Positions 11,001 to 21,271 are shown, counted from the stretch's first letter. The stretch is DNA of 64,000 nucleotides from Haliea salexigens DSM 19537 (GCF_000423125.1 NZ_AUHJ01000004.1:124001-188000); one strand, 5' to 3'. Notes: generated by a model from the sequence alone, not told the origin. Translations and numbers: made by a program.

Positions 11001-12908
11001 TTGCCTGACCAACCCTCTACGCAGGCCTCAACGTCCGGGTTGAAACGCTTCAACCTGGTGTTCTCGGGAGAGATCCTGAGCGGCACCGACCCGGCCGCGG
11101 CGCGCCGGCATTTCGGTACATTGTTCCAGATTGACGACCCGAAGCGTATTGCACGCTTCTTCAGCGGCGCACCGATCATTCTGCGCCGCGGCCTGGAGCA
11201 AAAGGCGGCTGCCGCCTGGTTTGTCCGCATGCGCGGCCTTGGCCTGCAGGCTCACCTGCAACCTGCAGCCGGGTTACCGCCTGTGCCAGCCGCGCAAAAA
11301 CCCGGCAAGCAGACCCCGGCTCCGCCCGCTGCCACAGGTACGGCGCGCTGGGGGCCCAACCCCTACACGCTGAAGCCCTACCGTGCGCCGGCCGCCGTGG
11401 CCGAGCGCGCGCTGCAAGCACGCAAGCGCGCCCACGTCGCCCTCGGCACGGCACTGCTGGCCATCTGCCTGCTGTTTGCGCTCACAACGCTGGCGCAGCT
11501 GTTGCCGCCACCCCCCGCCGTGCCCGCACTGCGCGCAGCGGCGAGCAACGACGCGGGCGAACTGATGCTGGCAACCCGACAGCTCCTGCTGCACCACGAC
11601 CGATCCGGCGCCGCACTGGGCACGCTGTCGCGCGCACAGCTAGGGCTCACAGCACCTCTGCAGCAACTCCTCTGGCTGGATCGCGCGCGCCTGCTGGTGC
11701 AGGTCGCAACCACCGAAGGCGGCAACCTTTACCGCTGTGTGATCCCCGAGGCCCAATGCAGGGCCTTTGCCGGCGATCAGGGGCACTGGCGCGCAGACGC
11801 CATGGTCCGGGTTCCCAATAGCCCGCACGTCGTACTCGCCGACAGCGCGAATGGAAGGTTGCTGCGCGTGGACAGCGCCGGCAATGTGGTGGCCGAGCGC
11901 AGCACCGCACTGCCGACGAGGCCGCGACTGCGCATCCACGACGGACTCCTGTTCACGAACAGTGCCGCTGGCCCTGCCCTGAGCGTTTATCGCTATGAGG
12001 TCGCAGCGTTTGCCGAGCAGCTTGATGAGCTGCTGCTATTGCCAGCGGCCGCCGTCGCCGCCGAACTGGGTAATGTGCAGGACTTCGCGCGGGTCGGCGC
12101 GTTCTGGTGGGCGGTTCTCGACAATACGGACACTGGCCAGCGCGGCGTATTTCGCTTCGACGCCCAGTGGAACGCGCTGCCAACCGTAGTGCCACCGGCG
12201 CCAACACCCGCCCTCGCGCTGGTCCCCTGGGAGGAGCGATTATTGCTGTTACCGGCCGGTGCCTATGTTCTGCAGCGTTACGCAGCAGATGGCACCGCGG
12301 GGGCGGCCCTGGAGGTGGAAGCACTCAATATGCGCGCAACCCAGCGCAGCCGCGCGCTGCAATTGCGCACAACCCTGCTCGGGAGTGCACGCGCCCTGTT
12401 GCTGCTGGCAAGTATACTGGCCATATTTTACGGTGTCTGGCAGTACGCCAGATACAGGGTGTTCGCGCTGGATCGAGGACGTCATGCCCCCATGCTCGGG
12501 CCGCGTATGCAGCACGTCGAATGGCTGCAGCCCGCTCACACCACGAAGCGGCGCGGCTTTTCAGGCGGGCACGCGGCGCAGGGGCGCGGGCACATCGGCC
12601 TGCTCGGCCCGCTGCTGGTCCTGGTCGACCACCGCGGGGTTTATCATGCCGGCAACGGCATACAGGTTCAGCGGCATCCGCGGTTCCTGCGTATCGAAGG
12701 GGTTCAGGTGCCCACCGGCTCAGCCAGGAAGCCGCTTTTCAAGACTGCCCGCTGGCCCGATGTCGAAAGGCTGCTATCCGGCTGTAGCCGTGGCGACGCC
12801 GCCGGCGTTGTAATCACGATGCTGGAGGCCAGACAGCCGCTGGCGTTGGCGGGCGCCGCCGTGCCGGTTCTGCTCGTTACCGCTTTGGTCCTGGCCCTGA
12901 TGGCCTGA
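11001..12908 (+). CDS. Unrecognised membrane protein with a large probably periplasmic propeller-like domain
   Basis: 635 residues, family not recognised. Visible parts: an N-terminal soluble module (about 13-88) with a hydrophobic/charged pattern starting LKRFNLVFSGEI; a Pro/Ala linker; a first transmembrane helix (about 146-168); about 290 residues with repeating beta-strand-like blocks such as VVLADSANGRLLRVDSAGNV that look like a beta-propeller; a second helix (about 463-482); a basic cytoplasmic stretch; and a C-terminal helix ending at the last residue (about 613-635). The start is TTG at 11001 with GGGAG upstream; no better start is near. It stands 38 bp after the reductase gene. Confidence 0.7.
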   Translation: MPDQPSTQASTSGLKRFNLVFSGEILSGTDPAAARRHFGTLFQIDDPKRIARFFSGAPIILRRGLEQKAAAAWFVRMRGLGLQAHLQPAAGLPPVPAAQKPGKQTPAPPAATGTARWGPNPYTLKPYRAPAAVAERALQARKRAHVALGTALLAICLLFALTTLAQLLPPPPAVPALRAAASNDAGELMLATRQLLLHHDRSGAALGTLSRAQLGLTAPLQQLLWLDRARLLVQVATTEGGNLYRCVIPEAQCRAFAGDQGHWRADAMVRVPNSPHVVLADSANGRLLRVDSAGNVVAERSTALPTRPRLRIHDGLLFTNSAAGPALSVYRYEVAAFAEQLDELLLLPAAAVAAELGNVQDFARVGAFWWAVLDNTDTGQRGVFRFDAQWNALPTVVPPAPTPALALVPWEERLLLLPAGAYVLQRYAADGTAGAALEVEALNMRATQRSRALQLRTTLLGSARALLLLASILAIFYGVWQYARYRVFALDRGRHAPMLGPRMQHVEWLQPAHTTKRRGFSGGHAAQGRGHIGLLGPLLVLVDHRGVYHAGNGIQVQRHPRFLRIEGVQVPTGSARKPLFKTARWPDVERLLSGCSRGDAAGVVITMLEARQPLALAGAAVPVLLVTALVLALMA

Positions 12909-13013
12909 GCGCGCTGCGCCAAACACGGCGCGGGCAAGGCAAATTCGTTATACTCGGCGAGCGCAAACGCCTCGCCAGACGGCAGCACACGCGGACAGAA
13001 ACAAGGACCTCGC

Positions 13014-13805
13014 ATGGACAAGCCACACCCAAAACGCAAACGCAGCCGTCAGCGGCGCGATGTGGCATTGATGGTCACCTGCCTGGCAGATCTGATGCGC
13101 CCCTCAGTCGGCTTTGCCGCCATACGCCTGCTGGAGCGCGCCGGCTGCCGGGTGAGCGTGCCCGAGCAGCAAACCTGTTGCGGACAACCCGCCTACAACA
13201 GTGGCGAGATTGATGCGGCAGTGCCCGTTGCCCGCGCGGTCATTGAGACGTTTGAGCCCTACGACTACGTGGTTGTGCCGTCCGGTTCCTGCGCAGGCAT
13301 GCTCAGCCACCACTATCCCGCACTGTTCGAAGGCGAGTGGCATGACCGCGCCCTGGCCCTTGCCGCCAAGACCTGGGAGCTCACCCGGTTTCTCACGGAA
13401 GTGGCGCGCCTGCCGGCACCAAAACGTCCACCGTTGGAAAGCGCCATCACTTACCACGACAGCTGCGCCGGATTGCGTGAGCTCGGCGTGCAGCAGCAGC
13501 CACGGCAATTACTGCAAGAACAATGCGGCGCCCAGGTGCAGGAGTTGAGCCAGAACACGGTGTGTTGTGGCTTCGGTGGCACGTTCTGCGCGCGCATGCC
13601 GGAAATCTCCGGGAAAATGGCTGACGACAAGCTGGACGATGCGGTGGCCAGCGGCGCCACAATTATCGCAGGCGGCGATCTCGGCTGTCTCCTGCATCTC
13701 GCCGGCCGCGCGCGACGCAGGGGTGTGGACCTGGAGTTCCGGCATGTTGCCGAACTGCTGGTCGGCGAGCCTCGCGGTCCGGGCATTGGGGACGGCCGCG
13801 AATGA
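13014..13805 (+). CDS. lutA: L-lactate utilisation Fe-S oxidoreductase LutA (LldE)
   Basis: One of three subunits of the LutABC complex, which oxidises L-lactate to pyruvate. The 263 residues hold two cysteine-rich CCG domains: TCCGQPAYNSG in the first half and CCGFGGTFC in the second, plus the conserved PSGSCAGML and YHDSCAGLRELG segments. The N-terminus has a basic extension (KPHPKRKRSRQRR) before VALMVTCLADLMRP. A TATACT at 12949-12954 may be the promoter -10 box. The stop overlaps the lutB start by 4 bp. Confidence 0.92.
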   Translation: MDKPHPKRKRSRQRRDVALMVTCLADLMRPSVGFAAIRLLERAGCRVSVPEQQTCCGQPAYNSGEIDAAVPVARAVIETFEPYDYVVVPSGSCAGMLSHHYPALFEGEWHDRALALAAKTWELTRFLTEVARLPAPKRPPLESAITYHDSCAGLRELGVQQQPRQLLQEQCGAQVQELSQNTVCCGFGGTFCARMPEISGKMADDKLDDAVASGATIIAGGDLGCLLHLAGRARRRGVDLEFRHVAELLVGEPRGPGIGDGRE

Positions 13806-15229
13806 AGCTCGCCAGCGAAAACTTCCTGCAGGAAGCAAGCGCTGCGCTCAACGCGCAGGAAAAAGTGGCGCGGCGCAACCTGCTCGGCCAGTTCCTGCCG
13901 CTGGCCCGGGGCAGCGCCGCCAGTAAATACGGTGACTTCGACGCATTGAGAGCGCACATGAAACGGGTGCGCCGACATACCAGCGAGCACCTCTCCCATT
14001 ACCTGCAACAGTTTGAGGAAGCGGCGGTACAACACGGCAACCAGGTGCATTTCGTTGCCGACGCCGAGCAGCTCAATAGCAAGGTGTTATCGATCTGCCA
14101 GGCACACAGCGCCAGGCGGGTCGCCAAGGGCAAGTCGATGGTTACCGAGGAAACCGGCCTCAACGAGCTTCTGCTCAAGGCAGGGCTTGAGGTGCTGGAA
14201 ACCGACCTGGGGGAATACATTATTCAGCAGGCGGGTGAAACCCCAAGCCACATTGTAGGCCCGGCCTTTCACAAGTCGCTGGCCGAGATCCGGCAGCTGT
14301 TTCTCGACAAACACAAACTGGGCGAGCGCAGCCTGGAAACGGCGAGTGAGGTCGTGGAAGAGGCACGCGGGATTCTGCGCGAACAGTTCCTCGCAGCGGA
14401 TGTGGGCATCATTGGCGCCAATGCGCTGGTCGCCGAACACGGTACCAGCATGCTGGTGACCAACGAAGGCAACGGCGACCTCTGTGCCAACCTGCCGCCG
14501 GTGCTGATTGTGTGCACTACCTTTGAACGCCTGTTGCCCCGCGCGGAAGACGCCGTAGCGCTGCAGCGCCTGCTGGTGCGCTCGGCCACGGGTCAGCCGC
14601 AAACCTGCTACACCAGCTTCTATTCGGGCCCGCGGCGGGAAGACGACCCCGATGGGCCGCTGGAAACCCACATCATTCTGCTCGACAACAAGCGCAGTGA
14701 CATCCTGGCCAGCGACTACCGGGAGATACTCGACTGCATCCGCTGCGGTGCCTGCCTCAATCACTGTCCCATTTACATCGGTGTAGGCGGCCACCCGTAC
14801 GGCTGGGTGTACCCCGGGCCCATGGGTTCCGTGTTGACACCGCTGCTCACCTCGCTGGAGCAGGCGCAGGCCTTACCCAACGCCTGTACCAGTTGTGGTC
14901 GCTGCGCCGAGGTGTGTCCGGCAAACATACCGCTGCCGGACCTGCTGCGCGACCTGCGCCAGGAAGAAAGTGTGCAGCGCATCAAGCCCGCGCGCTGGCG
15001 CCACGGGCTGCGGCTGCACGCCTGGCTGTTGCGTCAGCCTCGCCTCTACCAACTTTCCACCGGCTGGACCATGAGCCTGCTGGGCTGGCTGGGCAAACGC
15101 CGCGGAGCCTTCCGGCGCATGCCTTTCGCCAGCGGCTGGACCGGGCAGCGCGACTTTCCGGCACCCGAAGGCGGTGGCACCTTCATGCGTCAGTACGCGG
15201 GCAGGCGCAGGGGGGCACGACGTGGCTGA
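13802..15229 (+). CDS. lutB: L-lactate utilisation iron-sulfur protein LutB (LldF)
   Basis: Ferredoxin-like subunit of LutABC, 475 residues, the usual length. The N-terminal two thirds carry the LUD domain with AEHGTSMLVTNEGNGD; the C-terminal part has two 4Fe-4S motifs, CIRCGACLNHCP and CTSCGRCAEVCP, which pass electrons onward. Translation is probably coupled: it overlaps lutA by 4 bp and lutC by 8 bp. Confidence 0.94.
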   Translation: MKLASENFLQEASAALNAQEKVARRNLLGQFLPLARGSAASKYGDFDALRAHMKRVRRHTSEHLSHYLQQFEEAAVQHGNQVHFVADAEQLNSKVLSICQAHSARRVAKGKSMVTEETGLNELLLKAGLEVLETDLGEYIIQQAGETPSHIVGPAFHKSLAEIRQLFLDKHKLGERSLETASEVVEEARGILREQFLAADVGIIGANALVAEHGTSMLVTNEGNGDLCANLPPVLIVCTTFERLLPRAEDAVALQRLLVRSATGQPQTCYTSFYSGPRREDDPDGPLETHIILLDNKRSDILASDYREILDCIRCGACLNHCPIYIGVGGHPYGWVYPGPMGSVLTPLLTSLEQAQALPNACTSCGRCAEVCPANIPLPDLLRDLRQEESVQRIKPARWRHGLRLHAWLLRQPRLYQLSTGWTMSLLGWLGKRRGAFRRMPFASGWTGQRDFPAPEGGGTFMRQYAGRRRGARRG

Positions 15230-15929
15230 TTCCGTACGCGCCCAACTGCTGGCGCGACTGCGCGCGCAGGAAACAGAGACCGAACCGGAGGAGATAGCAC
15301 GCGCGCTGGCTGCTCTCGGCCATGCACAGGCTGCCCGCGCGCCCCACCCCGATGTGCATACGGCCTTTCTCGCCAATGTACTGGCCAATCAGGGCACGGT
15401 CGAGCTGGCACGGGACCGTGGCGCCGCGGTGCAGGCGATCGGTCGTTATCTCTACCAACGCTTTCGCACGCACAAGCTGGTTGCCGGCAACGACCCCAGG
15501 CTGGCCGCCATGCCCTGGCGGGACGGCGGCGTGCTGCCCCGATTCGGGGCCGCAGAGGCCGGCGATGCCGCCGCGCTGAGCTACGCAAAACTGGGGGTTG
15601 CCGAAACCGGTGCCATTGTCACTTTCACCGGGCGCGCAAACCCGGGACGCAACAACCTGCTGCCAGAGGATCATCTGGTGTTGGTGAACCGTGAAGATGT
15701 TGTGTCGACTCTGGAAGAGGCCTGGGTGCGGATAAGAAAGGACACTCAAGCCGGCAACTGGCCGCGCGGCATTCAGTTTATCGCCGGGCCCTCAAGCACT
15801 GCTGACGTGGAGGCGCAGCTGGTTCTGGGCGCACACGGCCCGCGGCGCTGGCATGTCATCCTGGTGGGTGACACGCCAACCTCGGCTGTGGATGCCGCCA
15901 GGGAAAGCCTTGCGGCTGCCCCGCTTTAG
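15222..15929 (+). CDS. lutC: L-lactate utilisation protein LutC (LldG)
   Basis: Third LutABC subunit, a LUD-domain protein of 235 residues, with the conserved GVAETGAIV and LLPEDHLVLV segments and a C-terminal GPSSTADVE plus LVLGAHGPRRWHVILV. The GTG at 15222 is chosen because the protein then begins ADSVRAQLLARL, as in the family, and a purine-rich AGGGGGG lies just upstream. It converges on the SYLF gene; the two stop codons overlap (15926-15929). Confidence 0.9.
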   Translation: MADSVRAQLLARLRAQETETEPEEIARALAALGHAQAARAPHPDVHTAFLANVLANQGTVELARDRGAAVQAIGRYLYQRFRTHKLVAGNDPRLAAMPWRDGGVLPRFGAAEAGDAAALSYAKLGVAETGAIVTFTGRANPGRNNLLPEDHLVLVNREDVVSTLEEAWVRIRKDTQAGNWPRGIQFIAGPSSTADVEAQLVLGAHGPRRWHVILVGDTPTSAVDAARESLAAAPL

Positions 15930-16501
15930 TTCGGAGTGAAGTTGAACTTCTGTCCACCCAGAGTCGCCTCGTACATCAGGCCACCCTTGGCGATGGTAAA
16001 TACCGCCATGCCCTTGCGATAGCCCAGGCTCGCCGTGGAAGCGTCGTTGCGGCCACCGCTAACACCGGCGCTGACACCGCCACCCGTGCTCGCTTCTGCT
16101 GAAACACCCGCGGTGATCGCGACCGCGGTTGCCTGAGCGCCGAACTCGAAGTTACCGCTGGTGAACTGCTCCAGCGCATTGGCACTCTCAAAGAAAATAA
16201 TCTGGCTGAATGCCTGGCCACCCAGTTGAAACCCGACCGTGAGCTGCGTCATGGTCGCCTCGCCTATGACATTTCCCTGCCGATACACCCGCCCCTTGCC
16301 GTGGGCACCGCCAATACCAATACCGCCCTTACCGATGGTCGGAAACAGGGCGTAGCCGTAAGCCGAGTCAAAATAGGCAGCGCTTTCACCCGCGTCGCGA
16401 AACGACTCCAGCGCCTCCGCGTAATTGTCTGCCCGCGCCAATGGCGCCAATACCAGTGCCAGCAGAACGTACAGGATGGGCATAACAGCGATCTTCTTCA
16501 T
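15926..16501 (-). CDS. Exported SYLF-domain (YSC84-type) protein
   Basis: 191 residues with a signal peptide (about 1-24, ending LARA) followed by a single SYLF/Ysc84 actin-binding-like domain: AYFDSAYGYALFPTIGKGG, IGGAHGKGRVY, and the C-terminal GLMYEATLGGQKF. SYLF domains bind phosphoinositides in eukaryotes; bacterial versions are exported and of unknown role. The ATG at 16501 is preferred to an upstream GTG at 16513 because GTGAG sits at ribosome-site distance and the signal peptide then starts MKK. Confidence 0.85.
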   Translation of the reverse strand: MKKIAVMPILYVLLALVLAPLARADNYAEALESFRDAGESAAYFDSAYGYALFPTIGKGGIGIGGAHGKGRVYRQGNVIGEATMTQLTVGFQLGGQAFSQIIFFESANALEQFTSGNFEFGAQATAVAITAGVSAEASTGGGVSAGVSGGRNDASTASLGYRKGMAVFTIAKGGLMYEATLGGQKFNFTPN

Positions 16502-16587
16502 GATGCATCTCACTTGTCAGTTGGGAGCCAATTTCAACAATAGCACCGAATGACGGGTGGCAATAGCACGACACGTCGTCGCTGTAT

Positions 16588-19242
16588 TTACCCGGTGTTG
16601 CGCATGCCCGCAGCAATCCCCGCGAAGGTGACCATGATGGCTTGTTCCAGCCCACCCTCAGGCTCACGCCGCTGGCGCTGCAGCAGTTCGGCCTGCAACA
16701 CGTTGAGCGGGTCTGTATAGATATTGCGCAACTGAATCGACTCGCGAATCCAGGGTGAATCGGCGAGCAGCGTATCCCCTCCGCTGATCTCCAGCACCGT
16801 GCCCACATCCCGCTGTAACGAAGCCCGCAACGCGCGCCCAAGGCCCTGCAACTCTTCGGGCACCAGGCAGGCATCGTAGTGTGCCGAAAGCCCCGTGTCC
16901 GCCTTGGCGTAGACCATTTCCAGCATGGACAGACGCGTTGCGAAGAAGGGCCAGCCGGCTGCCATCTCGCGCAGGCGGCCCGCGTGACCGGCATCCAGCG
17001 CCTGCTGCAGGGCCGTACCCGCTCCCAGCCAGGCCGGCAGCATCAGGCGGTTCTGGGACCAGGCAAAAATCCAGGGAATGGCGCGCAGGCTTTCAATGCC
17101 GCCGCCGCCGCGACGACGGGCCGGACGTGAGCCCAACGGCAGCCCCGCCAGCTCCTGCTCCGGGGTGGCGTAACGGAAATAGGCGATGAAGTCCGGCTCT
17201 TCGCGAATCACCCGGCGGTACTCGGTACACGAGCCCGCGGCGAGCTCCTCCATCAGGTCGCGCCACGATTGCTCTGGCGCCGGTGGCGTTTGCAGGTTCG
17301 CCCGGCAAATAGCGCCGGTGTACAACGCCAGGGTTTTCACCGCCAGTGAGGTCCAGCCGAGTTTGGTGCGAATCATTTCCCCCTGTTCGGTCACGCGCAA
17401 GCCCTGCTCCAGCGAGCCGGGTGGCTGCGACAACAGAGCAGCCTGTGCCGGCGCCCCGCCACGCCCGATCGTCCCTCCACGACCGTGAAACAGGGTGAGG
17501 CGAACATCGCTGGCAGCGCATACCGCCAGCAATTCCTCCTGCGCACGGTACTGGGCCCAGGCGGCCGCCAGTACACCGGCGTCCTTGGCGGAATCCGAAT
17601 AGCCGATCATCACCATCAGCTGTCCCTGGATGTGCCCGCGATACCAGGGGTCTGCCAACAACGCCGTCACCACCTCGCGGGCCCGCGACAGGTCATCCAG
17701 GGTTTCAAACAGCGGAGCCACGGGCAAATCGAAGGGACAACCCGCCTCGCGCAACAAAAGATGCACTGCCAGCACATCGGAGGCCTGCCGCGCCATGGAG
17801 ATCACATAGGCACCCAGTGCCTCGCGCGGCTGGCGGGCAATCACGGCAAAGGTCGCCAGGACTTCGGCCACCGACTCACTGGGCGCCCAGCGTGGCGGCA
17901 CCAGCGGACGGCGGCTGGCGAGTTCCTGACGCAGGAAGGCGCAGCGTGCGTCCTCGTCCCAGGCTGCGTAGTCGCCAAGGCCGAGCCAGGTGGTCAATTC
18001 CGACAGGACCTCGGTGTGTCGTGCACTGTCCTGGCGGATGTCATGGCGCACCAGATGCACGCCAAAGCAGCGCACCCGGCGCAGCAGGTCCAGCAGCGCG
18101 CCATCGGCAATTACCTGCATACCGCAGTGCTGCAGCGAGTCATAACACAGCACCAGGGGCTGCCAGAGGTCGTCAGCGGTCAGCAGTGCGGTGTTGTCGA
18201 CCACCTCCCCGGCCAGCGCCGCCTCGATGGTCTTCAGGTCGCCTTTAAGGCGCTCCCGCAGGCTGCGCAGCACAGCGCGATAAGGTTCATGCGAGCCTTC
18301 GGCTGCTGCTTCCAGCGCCGCGTCGCACACCGTCATCGACAGCTCTTCCACCAGACGCGTCACGTCCTGCAGGTAGAGCTCAATGGCCTGCCAGCGGCTC
18401 AGCCAGAGCACCTCGGCGGTCACCTCGGCCGTCACGTTCGGGTTGCCGTCGCGATCGCTGCCCATCCAGGAGCCAAAGGTCACCGGCGCGGCATCCAGCG
18501 GCAGACGGCTGTCGCAGGTCTCCTGCAGCGCCGCATCCAGTCGACGCAGATACTCGGGCACGGCACGCCACAGCGAGTCTTCCACCACAGCAAAACCCCA
18601 CTTCGCCTCGTCCACCGGCGAGGGGCGCTCAGTACGAAAATCATCGCCGTACCAGATTTGCGCAATCAGCTCGCGCAGGCGCGTGTGCAGCTGGTCCTGC
18701 TCGCGACGGGTAAGACCGCCCAACTCAAGTTGCGACAGGCAACGACCGATTTCAGTCTGCTTGTGGATCAGTGTGCGACGCATGATTTCGGTAGGATGCG
18801 CAGTGAGCACCAGGTCGATACGCAAAGCCGCCACCGCATCGACAATGGCTGCGGCGGACACGCCTTCGTCCAACAATGTCTCGAAACTGCCGCTGAGATT
18901 GCGCGAGGCAGAGAACAGGGGGTCCATCTGCCGCGACACGGTATGGTGCTGATCGGCGATATTGGCGAGATTCAGGAACTGGCTGAAAGCCCGCGCCACC
19001 GGCACCAGCTGCTGATTGTCCAGAGAGCGCAGGACGGCGAGCAGTTCGGCGTGCGCCGCATCTTCACCACCTGCGCGTGCAGATTTTGACAGGCGCCGGA
19101 TTTTTTCCACCAGGGCGAGAAAATCGGCACCGTTCGCCGCCGCGATGGTGTCACCGAGCAGGTGGCCGAGAAAACTGACGTTGCTGCGTAGCTCACTGTA
19201 ATCCGAACGTTCGCCACTGCCCGCTTCTCTGCTGCTTACCAC
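16588..19242 (-). CDS. ppc: Phosphoenolpyruvate carboxylase
   Basis: Anaplerotic carboxylation of PEP to oxaloacetate. The 884 residues match bacterial PEPC length. Catalytic segments are intact: LTAHPTE with the essential histidine at residue 149, [10 protein letters not shown], the [12 protein letters not shown] loop, and the C-terminal AAGMRNTG. It starts with GTG at 19242, overlapping the end of the upstream gap gene by 7 bp, so translation is probably coupled. Grouping with two GAPDH-family genes is unusual and ties PEPC expression to triose-phosphate metabolism. Confidence 0.96.
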   Translation of the reverse strand: MVSSREAGSGERSDYSELRSNVSFLGHLLGDTIAAANGADFLALVEKIRRLSKSARAGGEDAAHAELLAVLRSLDNQQLVPVARAFSQFLNLANIADQHHTVSRQMDPLFSASRNLSGSFETLLDEGVSAAAIVDAVAALRIDLVLTAHPTEIMRRTLIHKQTEIGRCLSQLELGGLTRREQDQLHTRLRELIAQIWYGDDFRTERPSPVDEAKWGFAVVEDSLWRAVPEYLRRLDAALQETCDSRLPLDAAPVTFGSWMGSDRDGNPNVTAEVTAEVLWLSRWQAIELYLQDVTRLVEELSMTVCDAALEAAAEGSHEPYRAVLRSLRERLKGDLKTIEAALAGEVVDNTALLTADDLWQPLVLCYDSLQHCGMQVIADGALLDLLRRVRCFGVHLVRHDIRQDSARHTEVLSELTTWLGLGDYAAWDEDARCAFLRQELASRRPLVPPRWAPSESVAEVLATFAVIARQPREALGAYVISMARQASDVLAVHLLLREAGCPFDLPVAPLFETLDDLSRAREVVTALLADPWYRGHIQGQLMVMIGYSDSAKDAGVLAAAWAQYRAQEELLAVCAASDVRLTLFHGRGGTIGRGGAPAQAALLSQPPGSLEQGLRVTEQGEMIRTKLGWTSLAVKTLALYTGAICRANLQTPPAPEQSWRDLMEELAAGSCTEYRRVIREEPDFIAYFRYATPEQELAGLPLGSRPARRRGGGGIESLRAIPWIFAWSQNRLMLPAWLGAGTALQQALDAGHAGRLREMAAGWPFFATRLSMLEMVYAKADTGLSAHYDACLVPEELQGLGRALRASLQRDVGTVLEISGGDTLLADSPWIRESIQLRNIYTDPLNVLQAELLQRQRREPEGGLEQAIMVTFAGIAAGMRNTG

Positions 19243-20234
19243 TGCTTGAACCTCCGTAACAAATCACATACTCGGGCCGAATAGCCCCACTCATTGTCGT
19301 ACCAATTCAGCACGCGCAGGTATCGCTCGTTCACCACGGCAGTGAAACCCGCGTCATAGATGGAGGAATGTGCGTTGCCGATAATGTCGGTAGACACAAT
19401 TGGCCGCTCACTGAATGCCAGAATCCCCTGCAGCGCACTCGAACCGGCAGCCGTGCGCACCGCATCGTGCACCGCATCCACCGTGACCGGGTGCGCCAGT
19501 TTCACGAACAAGTCGACAACGGAGCCGTCGGGCACCGGCACTCGGGACGCAATGCCGTGCAAACGGCCCTTCAATTGCGGCAACACTTCACCCACTGCCT
19601 TTGCCGCACCGGTTGAGGTGGGAATGGTATTTTCCGCCGCCGCCCTGCTGCGGCGCCAATCGGAGTGCGGCACATCCGCCAGGCGCTGGTCGTTGGTGTA
19701 GGCGTGTACCGTATTGATGACACCCTCTTCGATACCGAAAGCGCTATCCAGCACGCTGGCCATGGGCGCGAGGCAATTGGTGGTACAGCTCGCATTGGAC
19801 ACGATGCGGTGCTCCGGGCGCAGTCCGGCGTCGTTCACGCCCAGCACCACCGTGTAATCGATCGGGTCGGACGCCGGCACCGTCAGCACCACGCGGCCCG
19901 CCCCGGCTTCCAGATGCGCCTCCAGCTGGGCCCGCTTGCGAAAGGCTCCGGTTGCTTCCACCACCGCGTCTATGCCGAGTTCCGCCCAGGGCAACGCGGC
20001 CGGGTCGCGCTCGCTGATTAGCTTGCAGCGCCCACCCGGAGTCACCAGTTCGTCGCCTTCGAGCAACAGCGACTTGCCGAACGGACCCATCACGGTGTCG
20101 TAATTCAACAGGTACCGCAACGCGGCGTGGTCAAACAGGTCGTTGATCACAACGACCTGAATGTCCGGGTCGTTTTCCAGAATGCGAAATACCGAGCGGC
20201 CGATGCGGCCGAAACCATTGATCGCAACGCGCAT
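19236..20234 (-). CDS. gap: Type I glyceraldehyde-3-phosphate dehydrogenase
   Basis: Glycolytic/gluconeogenic GAPDH, 332 residues. It has the NAD-binding [13 protein letters not shown], the active-site [12 protein letters not shown] with the nucleophile at Cys150, the assisting histidine in [10 protein letters not shown], and the C-terminal [13 protein letters not shown]. All catalytic positions are standard. The start overlaps the stop of the upstream GAPDH-like gene (TAATG), and the end overlaps ppc, giving a three-gene operon. Confidence 0.95.
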   Translation of the reverse strand: MRVAINGFGRIGRSVFRILENDPDIQVVVINDLFDHAALRYLLNYDTVMGPFGKSLLLEGDELVTPGGRCKLISERDPAALPWAELGIDAVVEATGAFRKRAQLEAHLEAGAGRVVLTVPASDPIDYTVVLGVNDAGLRPEHRIVSNASCTTNCLAPMASVLDSAFGIEEGVINTVHAYTNDQRLADVPHSDWRRSRAAAENTIPTSTGAAKAVGEVLPQLKGRLHGIASRVPVPDGSVVDLFVKLAHPVTVDAVHDAVRTAAGSSALQGILAFSERPIVSTDIIGNAHSSIYDAGFTAVVNERYLRVLNWYDNEWGYSARVCDLLRRFKQW

Positions 20235-21253
20235 TACGCAGCCTCCTGACGATGATCCAGATCCGCATAGAGACGCGCCACATCCAGCAGGCGCGCAGCG
20301 TGCCCCAGGGTTTCGTACCAGCCCAGCGCCTTGACGGTGTTGCTGCCGGCCTTGATGGTGCCCCAGGCGTCAAATACCAGCGAGTGGGGGTTGCCGATGA
20401 CATCCGAGGACACCACAGGATCCTCGACAACAGTCACGATACCGGCGTAGTCGGCCGCACGCCGACGCATGCAGTCGTTGACTGTATCGGCGGTTACCGC
20501 GCTGTCGGCAAAGACGAGATTGACGTCCAGCAGGCAACCCTGATGAATTGGCACGTTCAGCGCGGAGGTCAGCACCTTGCCCGCCAGCGCGGGGAGCACG
20601 TGCCCCAGCCAGGCTCCCGCCTCGTGCTGATTGGGGATAATGTTCTCGGCCGCCGAACGGCTACGGCGGAAATCACTGCCGGCGTAGTCCTGTAGCACCT
20701 GGTCTGAGGTGTAGGCGTGCACCGTGGTCATGCTGCCGCAGTCGATGTCGAAATCACGCGAGAGTGCGTGCAGCAGCAGGCACAGCGCGGTGGTGGTGGC
20801 CGAGCCTGCCGAGAGCATGCGGTCTTCAGGCCGAATCGAGTCGGCGTTGATACCGGGCATTACCAGGCGATCTATGTGGTCGGTGGGCAGGGTGCGCAGC
20901 AGCACACGTGGCGCACCCGCCTGCAAATGCTGCTGCATGGCGGCGCGGTCACGAAACCTGCCGGTAGCGTCGATGACGATATCCACGCCAAACACATCCC
21001 AGGGCATCTCGGCCGGCGAGTCGGTGCGCAGAAGCCGACTGCGAAAGCGTCTGTTGTGGAGGAAATTGCCCTCCAGCTGGTAGGCGTCCTCGCCCATTTC
21101 CGCACCCAGCAGGTAATGCAGAATCGCCGGCTCACCAATGTCCGCTATCGCCACGATCTCGATATCCGTGCTGCGCGCCGCGATGTCATACACCTGCCGG
21201 CCGATCTGGCCGAAGCCCATCAAGCCGATCCTGATCGGTTGTCCACGCGTCAT
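20234..21253 (-). CDS. GAPDH-family paralogue lacking the catalytic cysteine (putative pseudoenzyme)
   Basis: 339 residues with clear GAPDH architecture: LMGFGQIGRQVYDIA for nucleotide binding, TTVHAYTSDQ with the usual histidine, and RRSRSAAENIIP. The active-site block reads SAGSATTTALC instead of [11 protein letters not shown], so the nucleophilic cysteine is Ala152 and the following Asn is Thr. The DNA reads GCC there without ambiguity. C-terminal residues also differ (GWYETLGHAARLL for [13 protein letters not shown]). It cannot use the normal thiohemiacetal mechanism, so a regulatory, scaffold or heterotetramer role is inferred. The start has AGGAGG upstream and the frame is intact, so it is not a decayed gene. 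Confidence 0.88.
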   Translation of the reverse strand: MTRGQPIRIGLMGFGQIGRQVYDIAARSTDIEIVAIADIGEPAILHYLLGAEMGEDAYQLEGNFLHNRRFRSRLLRTDSPAEMPWDVFGVDIVIDATGRFRDRAAMQQHLQAGAPRVLLRTLPTDHIDRLVMPGINADSIRPEDRMLSAGSATTTALCLLLHALSRDFDIDCGSMTTVHAYTSDQVLQDYAGSDFRRSRSAAENIIPNQHEAGAWLGHVLPALAGKVLTSALNVPIHQGCLLDVNLVFADSAVTADTVNDCMRRRAADYAGIVTVVEDPVVSSDVIGNPHSLVFDAWGTIKAGSNTVKALGWYETLGHAARLLDVARLYADLDHRQEAA

Positions 21254-21271
21254 TTTTCGCCTCCTGAGTCA

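Noticed and set aside
17485..19089. 534-codon plus-strand frame
   Set aside because: Antisense of ppc; product is His/Gln-rich with no recognisable motif.
20234..21253. Decayed GAPDH pseudogene
   Set aside because: Frame is intact over 339 codons, has a good ribosome site and is translationally coupled to gap; the lost cysteine is a substitution and not a frameshift.
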